Source: DATBHZ01 sp036557185
Lineage (GTDB): Bacteria; Actinomycetota; Acidimicrobiia; IMCC26256; JAENVU01
Length of the DNA stretch: 10,059 nucleotides
Assembly (NCBI GenBank): GCA_036557185.1
Contig: DATBHZ010000158.1
Location: 1-10,059 of the forward strand
Reading direction: 5' to 3'
How positions within the stretch are numbered: the first letter of the stretch is position 1; every line of letters begins with the position of its first letter. A program made the position numbers and the translations under genes. Of the stretch, positions 6,374 through 10,059 are shown one piece after another. Below the pieces are notes generated by a model. The model had not been told where the DNA came from. It saw only the letters and a list, made by a program, of their open reading frames with translations, and did not search any database.

Positions 6374-6848
6374 CGCTCGCTCTCCTCGTGGTGCCGCCGC
6401 GTGGCTGGCTCCGGCGTTCCGGTCGCAACGGTCTCACGGGTATCTCGACGTCGGTGCGGAGCGGGAAGGTCCCGTACTTGGCGCCCCAGAGGCCCACGAG
6501 CCCGATCGGGAGCATAGGGACCAGGACACCGAAGGGCTCGACCTTCGCGGTGACGGCCGTGATGACCACGCAGAGCGCGCAGGAGGCGTAGAGCTGCTTC
6601 CGGACCCGCTTGTCGACATCACCCTGGAGCAGGAACAGGCTCCCGACGACGATGTCGTCCCCTTCGGTGCTCCGGCGGACGGCCACCGCGAACGCCCAGG
6701 CCCATACCACGAGCGACACCGCGAACAGCCCGAGGGCCATGCCGATCGCGACCGGGCCGACGTGGAGCCCGAAGAGCAACGGCAGCGCGGTGACGGCGAA
6801 GAGCGCGTTGCCGATCCAAGAGGTCTGGATGATCCGCTCACCGCGCAC
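6354..6848 (-). CDS. Small integral membrane protein of unknown function
   Basis: The protein has 164 residues with four likely membrane segments at about 11-28, 32-57, 86-100 and 105-121. The loop between segments 2 and 3 (58-85) is charged and contains the acidic run STEGDD and DVDKRVRKQ. The C-terminal tail (about 130-164) is rich in Arg, Gly and Pro (RPLRPERRSQPRGGTTRR), so by the positive-inside rule it and the central loop are probably cytoplasmic. I chose GTG 6846-6848, which follows the mannosyltransferase stop after one base; upstream codons would lie inside that gene and look like noise. There is no clear Shine-Dalgarno, so translation is probably coupled. I recognise no named family. 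Its place in the operon suggests work at the membrane with the PimB'-like enzyme or the ATPase. Confidence 0.75.
   Translation of the reverse strand: MRGERIIQTSWIGNALFAVTALPLLFGLHVGPVAIGMALGLFAVSLVVWAWAFAVAVRRSTEGDDIVVGSLFLLQGDVDKRVRKQLYASCALCVVITAVTAKVEPFGVLVPMLPIGLVGLWGAKYGTFPLRTDVEIPVRPLRPERRSQPRGGTTRRASGGRAGK
6382..6387 (-). promoter_or_regulatory. Ribosome-binding site deciding the SRPBCC start
   Basis: GAGGAG on the minus strand lies 8 nt before the GTG at 6373, inside the 3' end of the membrane-protein gene. It makes the GTG the best start, since no ATG or GTG follows in frame before the conserved first strand. Confidence 0.7.
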
Positions 6849-6849
6849 G

Positions 6850-7995
6850 TCACGAGGGTAGCGGGGCGAGCATCGCGAGCTCCCCCGCGGCGAGCTGCCG
6901 CAGCGGCTCGACACGGCGCTCGTACGAGCACTCTTCGACGGCACGCTTGCGGGCCGCCGCGCCGAGACGCGCCCGGAGATCCGGGTCGAGCACCAGGCGC
7001 TCCAGCGCGTGGTGCAGCTCGGTGACGTCGTCGGGGTCGACGACGAACCCCGTCGTCCCGTCGATCACCGCTTCGTGTGCGCCGCCGCTGCGGCCCGCGA
7101 CCGCCGGGAGGCCGGCCGCCGCGGCCTCGAGGAACACGATGCCGAAGCCCTCGGCCTCGAGGCCGTGCCAACGGTCGCGGCACATCATGCTGAAGATGTC
7201 ACCTGCTCGATACACCGTCGGTAGATCCTCCTCGGCCACTCGGCCGAGGAAGCGCGCCCGGTCGCCGAGCCCGAGTCGTTGCGCGCGTTCCTGAAGACGC
7301 TCACGGTCGCGACCCTCGCCCGCGATCACGAGCTGAACCTGCTCCTCCAGGAGCGAGACCGCGTCGATGAGCACGTCGAAGCCCTTGCGCGGGACCAGAC
7401 GGCTCACACCGACGACGGTCACGGCGTCGCGATCGAGTCCGAGCTTCTCGCGTGCGACGCCGCGCTCGTCGTCGGTGCCGGCAGGCGAGAAGCGCTCGAC
7501 GTCGACACCCGGCTGCAGGATCAGGCCGCGCAGCGTCGTGGTCGTGGCGCTGGCAGCGACCCGGCTCGGATACTCGCCGGCAGCCAGGACGCCGGCAGCC
7601 TGTCTCAGGACGCCGCGCAGCAACGCACGCGAGCCCGGAAGTCGCGCAGGGACGGTGACCTCGCTCCCGTGGAGCACGATGATCTTCGGCGCCGCGGCGA
7701 GCTTGCGCGTCACGAGGCCCAGTGGCAACGCCGGGTCGAGGAAGATCACGTCTGCCCCGACCTCGAGCGCGAGCGCGTCGATCCGGCGAGCCAACGACGG
7801 CGTCGGCAGCAGGACGGGCTCGGGCGTGCGCTCGACGCGGAACGCCTGATCGGCGTCGAAGGGCCGGTCCCCCGCGTAGGGGGTCGTCAGGACCGTGGTC
7901 TCCTCCGGCGGCAGCCGTCGCCAGAGCTCGTGGAGATACGACTGGATGCCACCGAGCTTCGGCGGGAAGTCGTTCGTGACGAGGAGCGACGGCAC
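6850..7995 (-). CDS. GT4-family glycosyltransferase, PimB'-like (phosphatidylinositol mannoside pathway)
   Basis: The protein has 381 residues with the GT-B two-domain pattern. The N-terminal VTNDFPPKLGGIQSYL (6-21) is a hallmark of PimB' and contains the Gly-rich loop. HGSE (109-112) corresponds to the PimB' catalytic-His region. SRLVPRKG (198-205) supplies the Arg and Lys that hold the donor diphosphate. EGFGIVFLE (282-290) is the GT4 EX7E motif (E282, E290), followed by the SGGAHEAV loop. PimB' (Rv2188c) adds the second mannose from GDP-mannose to phosphatidylinositol monomannoside at the inner face of the membrane. No signal peptide or membrane span is seen, which fits a peripheral enzyme. 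The start is GTG 7993-7995, with a leaderless-type -10 seven nt upstream, making this the first gene of the operon. Another GDP-sugar lipid acceptor cannot be excluded. Confidence 0.87.
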   Translation of the reverse strand: MPSLLVTNDFPPKLGGIQSYLHELWRRLPPEETTVLTTPYAGDRPFDADQAFRVERTPEPVLLPTPSLARRIDALALEVGADVIFLDPALPLGLVTRKLAAAPKIIVLHGSEVTVPARLPGSRALLRGVLRQAAGVLAAGEYPSRVAASATTTTLRGLILQPGVDVERFSPAGTDDERGVAREKLGLDRDAVTVVGVSRLVPRKGFDVLIDAVSLLEEQVQLVIAGEGRDRERLQERAQRLGLGDRARFLGRVAEEDLPTVYRAGDIFSMMCRDRWHGLEAEGFGIVFLEAAAAGLPAVAGRSGGAHEAVIDGTTGFVVDPDDVTELHHALERLVLDPDLRARLGAAARKRAVEECSYERRVEPLRQLAAGELAMLAPLPS

Positions 7996-8002
7996 CCGAG
8001 AA

Positions 8003-8008
8003 ACTCTA
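8003..8008 (-). promoter_or_regulatory. Candidate -10 element for the pimB'-like operon, leaderless
   Basis: The minus strand reads TAGAGT (TAnnnT), with exactly 7 nt (ttctcgg) to the GTG at 7995. No Shine-Dalgarno is visible. The spacing matches that found before the monooxygenase gene. A hairpin just upstream separates it from the ferredoxin-reductase gene. Confidence 0.5.
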
Positions 8009-8013
8009 CGAGA

Positions 8014-8039
8014 CGGGCGCGCGGCCGACCGCGTGCCCG
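8014..8039 (-). terminator. GC-rich stem-loop after the ferredoxin reductase gene
   Basis: Arms 8014-8024 and 8029-8039 (cgggcgcgcgg and ccgcgtgcccg) pair over 11 positions around a CCGA loop. On the transcribed minus strand one pair is an A/C mismatch. It starts 2 bp past the stop codon at 8041. There is no U-tract, so if it terminates it would be of the U-less type proposed for high-GC actinomycetes. Confidence 0.5.
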
Positions 8040-8040
8040 G

Positions 8041-9240
8041 TCACTCCTGTGCGGCTGCGAACTCGAGCGCGCTGTCGAAGCTGGCGCGCTCGGCGATCAT
8101 GCGCCGGTACTGCATGAGCCGGCGCGGGTGCGAGAACGCGAGCACTCCCGACAGGCGGTCGCCGCGTTCGAAGAGCGCCACGAACCGGTCGTCGTCGAGT
8201 GTGCCGTGCACGACCTCCATCCGATCGTCACCGGAGAAGCGGCCCGCGGACTGGATCTTGACGTGGTACTGATCCGACCATACGAACGGGACCGGCGCAA
8301 ACGGCTCGCAACCGGGACCGCGCAGGAGCCGCTGCGCGGCAAAGGTTCCCTGCTCGGCTGCATTCGTCCAATGCTCGACGCGCATCACCTCGTGGTCGAA
8401 CAGCGGGTTTGGCCAGCGCGCGATGTCGCCGGCCGCGACGACGTCGGGCGCAGCGGACAGACGCTCGTCGCACAGCACGCCGTCGTCCAGCTTCAGGCCG
8501 GACGTCTCGAGCCAGCGCGTCTCAGGCGTGACACCTATCGCGACCAGCAGAACGTCGCACGGCACGACGTCTCCTCCGGCGAGCCGAACGCCGGTCACCC
8601 GCTTCGTACCTTCGAGGCCCTCGATCCGGACACCGCAACGCAGGTCGACGCCTTGCTCGCGATGCAGGCGTGCGAGGACTTCGCCGAGGACCGGACCCAC
8701 GCCGCGGACCATCGGTTGCGGCAGCGCCTCGAGCAGCGTGACGTCGAGGCCGAGCCCGCGACACGACGCGGCAACCTCGGCACCGATGAAGCCCGCACCG
8801 ATGACACACACGCGCCTGCCATCGTCGAGCCGGGTGCGCAACGACACGGCGTCCTCGAGCGTGCGCAGGACGAGCACGCCATCGAGCTCCGGCAGGCTCG
8901 CCAGTGTGCGCGGGCTCGAGCCGGTCGCGATCACCAGGCCGTCGTACGTGACGGTGGTGCCGTCGGCGAGCGTGACTTCGCGGCCGGCAGTGTCGAGGCC
9001 CGTGGCGGCCACGCCGAGACGCAGGTCGAGGTCGAGCTCCTCGTACGGCGCGCTGCGGAGCGCGAGCTGCTCGGGGTCCTTCTCCCCCACGAGGAATTCC
9101 TTGGAGAGCGGCGGACGGTCGTACGGCAGGTGCGGCTCGGCACCGATCAGCGTGACGCGGCCTGCGAATCCCTCACGGCGCAGCATCTCCACGCATCGGA
9201 GCCCCGCGAGCGAGGCACCGACGACGACGATCGAATCCAA
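8041..9240 (-). CDS. FAD-dependent ferredoxin reductase (rhodocoxin/putidaredoxin reductase type)
   Basis: The protein has 399 residues. The FAD-binding Rossmann motif is VVVGASLAGLR (5-15), followed by the family marker YDRPPLSK (40-47) and ATGSSPR (105-111). The NAD(P)H Rossmann motif is IGAGFIGAEVA (147-157), with Glu171 at the end of the second strand favouring NADH. DVVAAGDIARWPNP (266-279) is the C-terminal FAD-binding motif and FVWSDQY (319-325) opens the reductase C-terminal domain. The enzyme passes electrons from NAD(P)H to a small ferredoxin, here almost certainly the one encoded immediately upstream, to feed a cytochrome P450 or similar oxygenase not in this window. The only possible start is TTG 9238-9240, because the ferredoxin TGA lies in the same frame 9 bases earlier. 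A GAGGG sequence sits rather far upstream (13 nt). Confidence 0.9.
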   Translation of the reverse strand: MDSIVVVGASLAGLRCVEMLRREGFAGRVTLIGAEPHLPYDRPPLSKEFLVGEKDPEQLALRSAPYEELDLDLRLGVAATGLDTAGREVTLADGTTVTYDGLVIATGSSPRTLASLPELDGVLVLRTLEDAVSLRTRLDDGRRVCVIGAGFIGAEVAASCRGLGLDVTLLEALPQPMVRGVGPVLGEVLARLHREQGVDLRCGVRIEGLEGTKRVTGVRLAGGDVVPCDVLLVAIGVTPETRWLETSGLKLDDGVLCDERLSAAPDVVAAGDIARWPNPLFDHEVMRVEHWTNAAEQGTFAAQRLLRGPGCEPFAPVPFVWSDQYHVKIQSAGRFSGDDRMEVVHGTLDDDRFVALFERGDRLSGVLAFSHPRRLMQYRRMIAERASFDSALEFAAAQE

Positions 9241-9249
9241 CGCGGATGA

Positions 9250-9441
9250 TCAGCCCTCGATCGAGATGGCACCGGTCGGGCAATTGCGCACGGCCTCGTC
9301 CATCTTGGGGCGCATCTCCTCGGGCGGGTTCTCGTTGAGTATGTACAGGAAGTTGTCGTCGCGCACCTCGAACACCTCCGGCGCGATGCCCATGCAGACC
9401 GCATTGCTCTTGCACTTGTCGAAGTCGACGACGATCTTCAC
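9250..9441 (-). CDS. Small 3Fe-4S-type ferredoxin with CxxNxxC motif, FdxD-like
   Basis: The protein has 63 residues. Cluster ligands are Cys10, Cys16 and Cys54, the last followed by Pro. The fourth position is Asn13 (C-K-S-N-A-V-C), as in the unusual mycobacterial P450 ferredoxins whose central residue of CxxXxxC varies. The stretch CKSNAVCMGIAPEVFEV is very like FdxD (Rv3503c), a KstR-regulon ferredoxin, as I remember it. It carries electrons from the adjacent reductase to an oxygenase. The start is GTG 9439-9441, backed by GAGGAGGA 6 nt upstream; longer in-frame versions would place this ribosome site inside the gene. It ends 9 bp before the reductase TTG, so the two form a transcription unit divergent from the acyl-CoA synthetase-like gene. 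Confidence 0.9.
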   Translation of the reverse strand: MKIVVDFDKCKSNAVCMGIAPEVFEVRDDNFLYILNENPPEEMRPKMDEAVRNCPTGAISIEG

Positions 9442-9447
9442 CGGCCA

Positions 9448-9455
9448 TCCTCCTC
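9448..9455 (-). promoter_or_regulatory. Strong ribosome-binding site of the ferredoxin gene
   Basis: The minus strand reads GAGGAGGA, 6 nt before the GTG at 9441. An ATG overlaps its end (9447-9449) but opens a different frame without ferredoxin homology, so the GTG is the start. Confidence 0.75.
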
Positions 9456-9553
9456 GGCGATCGCTCAGGTCGAACGGCACGCTAGCTGACTCGCACGAAA
9501 CCTGACGCGCCCGTCATACTCACACTCGATCGTTCCGCTCCAAATACTGCAAC
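9456..9553. other. Divergent intergenic region between ferredoxin and acyl-CoA synthetase-like genes
   Basis: This non-coding stretch must contain promoters for both directions. It is less GC-rich than its surroundings near 9515-9550 (catact, caaatactgc). On the minus strand TTGGAG and TATGAC occur about 19 bp apart and might be a weak -35/-10 pair. I found no KstR-like palindrome, hairpin or riboswitch-like structure, only short palindromes such as gcgatcgc and gctagc. Confidence 0.4.
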
Positions 9554-9558
9554 GGGAG
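9554..9558 (+). promoter_or_regulatory. Ribosome-binding site of the acyl-CoA synthetase-like gene
   Basis: GGGAG lies 8 nt before the ATG at 9567-9569, supporting that start. Confidence 0.6.
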
Positions 9559-9566
9559 ACGCGCTG

Positions 9567-10059
9567 ATGGCCAGGGTTGATGTGTCGGGGAGGCCACTCG
9601 AGCTACGGGACGTCGATCTCGACGCGTTCCTGCACCCCCGGACGATCGCTGTGATCGGCGCCTCGGAGCAATCCCGCAAGCCAAACACGGCGATGACGCG
9701 CAAGTTCGACGCGTGGGCGCAGAAGCACGGCGCGACGTTCTACCCGGTGCACCCGAGCTACGAGACCGTGCTCGGCCACAAGGTCTACGCGTCCATCGAC
9801 GACGTGCCCGGCGATCTCGACCTCGCGATCATCCTGACGGGACGCGCCGTCGACACGTTCGAGGAGGTGCTCGCACGCAAGGCCAAGTTCGCGGTGATCT
9901 TCGCGGCGGGCTTCTCGGAGACGGGCAAGGACGGGACCAAGCTCGAGCGACGGCTGACGGACCTCGTTGAGTCCGGCGACGTGCGCCTCCTCGGACCGAA
10001 CACCAACCTGAACGCCTTCGAGGACTTCCGCGACGATCTCGACGGACCGTCGATCGCGC
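9567..10059 (+). CDS. CoA-binding, NDP-forming acyl-CoA synthetase-like protein, N-terminal part (3' end outside window)
   Basis: The frame is open from ATG 9567 to the window end, giving 164 residues. A short leader is followed by the CoA-binding Rossmann domain: FLHPRTIAVIGASEQ (21-35), the second strand FYPVHPSYETVLGHKVYASI (58-77), DLDLAIIL (83-90), AVIFAAGFSETG (109-120) and LLGPNTNLNAF (141-151). This is the N-terminal domain of ADP-forming acetyl-CoA synthetases and succinyl-CoA ligase alpha subunits, where the GPN loop contacts CoA. Here it continues TNLNAF rather than the common CxG or TLG. These enzymes interconvert acyl-CoA and acid with ATP or GTP. Divergence from a ferredoxin/reductase pair suggests catabolism of a substrate that is both hydroxylated and CoA-activated, but the substrate is unknown and the catalytic His domain is out of view. 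Confidence 0.82.
   Translation, partial: MARVDVSGRPLELRDVDLDAFLHPRTIAVIGASEQSRKPNTAMTRKFDAWAQKHGATFYPVHPSYETVLGHKVYASIDDVPGDLDLAIILTGRAVDTFEEVLARKAKFAVIFAAGFSETGKDGTKLERRLTDLVESGDVRLLGPNTNLNAFEDFRDDLDGPSIA

Noticed and set aside
4400..6517. 705-codon open frame on the plus strand
   Set aside because: It lies wholly antisense to four well-supported genes (ROK, 109-aa, ArsA-like, SRPBCC), has Arg/Glu/His-rich composition without domains, and is an expected by-product of strong third-position GC bias.
6849..6944. Longer version of the membrane protein starting at 6944
   Set aside because: The added 32 residues are Ser/Arg noise antiphase to the PimB'-like C-terminus; the GTG at 6848 fits the operon spacing.
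7279..9249. 656-codon open frame on the plus strand
   Set aside because: It is antisense to the PimB'-like and ferredoxin reductase genes, has no recognisable motif, and runs through their intergenic hairpin and promoter. It is a GC-bias shadow.
9173..9448. 91-residue frame starting at the ATG overlapping the ferredoxin ribosome site
   Set aside because: It is out of frame with the ferredoxin, Arg-rich and without motifs; the ATG coincides with the Shine-Dalgarno of the true GTG start.
9442..9566. Possible KstR site or riboswitch upstream of the ferredoxin and acyl-CoA synthetase-like genes
   Set aside because: No AACnnGTT palindrome and no extended stem structure were found; only short 6-8 bp palindromes occur.
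1..10059. CRISPR arrays, tRNA or rRNA genes, insertion sequences, prophage or defence islands
   Set aside because: No direct repeat arrays, tRNA-like cloverleaves, transposase or integrase motifs were seen on either strand; gene packing looks like core chromosome.

Overview
The window is gene-dense, high-GC DNA with strongly G/C-biased third codon positions, frequent GTG starts, 4-bp start/stop overlaps and candidate leaderless promoters. Its gene content includes a PimB'-type mannosyltransferase, an F420-type luciferase-like oxidoreductase, a KstR-like TetR regulator and an FdxD-like ferredoxin. Together these point to an actinomycete (Actinomycetota), possibly a lineage outside the well-studied mycobacteria and streptomycetes. 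No rRNA, tRNA, CRISPR, insertion sequence or phage gene was seen, and the region looks like ordinary chromosome.

Layout. (1) 1-756 (+) is the 3' part of a patatin-like lipase gene. It converges on a nitronate monooxygenase-family gene (844-1965, -), with a perfect 13-bp inverted repeat (772-823) between them that fits a shared terminator. (2) The monooxygenase gene is divergent from a KstR-like TetR gene (2013-2678, +). Their 47-bp gap holds a palindrome close to the mycobacterial KstR operator, flanked on each side by a -10-like hexamer placed for leaderless transcription. (3) A tightly packed seven-gene minus-strand operon runs from 7995 down to 2659: PimB'-like mannosyltransferase, small membrane protein, SRPBCC protein, ArsA/Get3-like ATPase with a C-terminal HSP20-like domain, a 109-aa helical protein, ROK-family sugar kinase and an F420-type LLM oxidoreductase. 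Its last gene overlaps the 3' end of the TetR gene tail to tail by 20 bp. (4) A minus-strand pair, ferredoxin (9250-9441) then ferredoxin reductase (8041-9240), is separated from the pimB'-like operon by a GC-rich hairpin. (5) Divergent from the ferredoxin, a CoA-binding NDP-forming acyl-CoA synthetase-like gene starts at 9567 (+) and leaves the window.

How the genes may work together. The pimB'-SRPBCC-ArsA core resembles, from memory, the Rv2184c-Rv2185c-Rv2188c neighbourhood of Mycobacterium tuberculosis. This suggests a conserved envelope or lipid module whose ATPase and SRPBCC partners lack a settled role. The monooxygenase/TetR pair, the KstR-like operator, the FdxD-like ferredoxin and the acyl-CoA ligase together suggest lipid or steroid-type catabolism, although only one KstR-like site is visible here. 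Family assignments come from reading the proteins without a database search.
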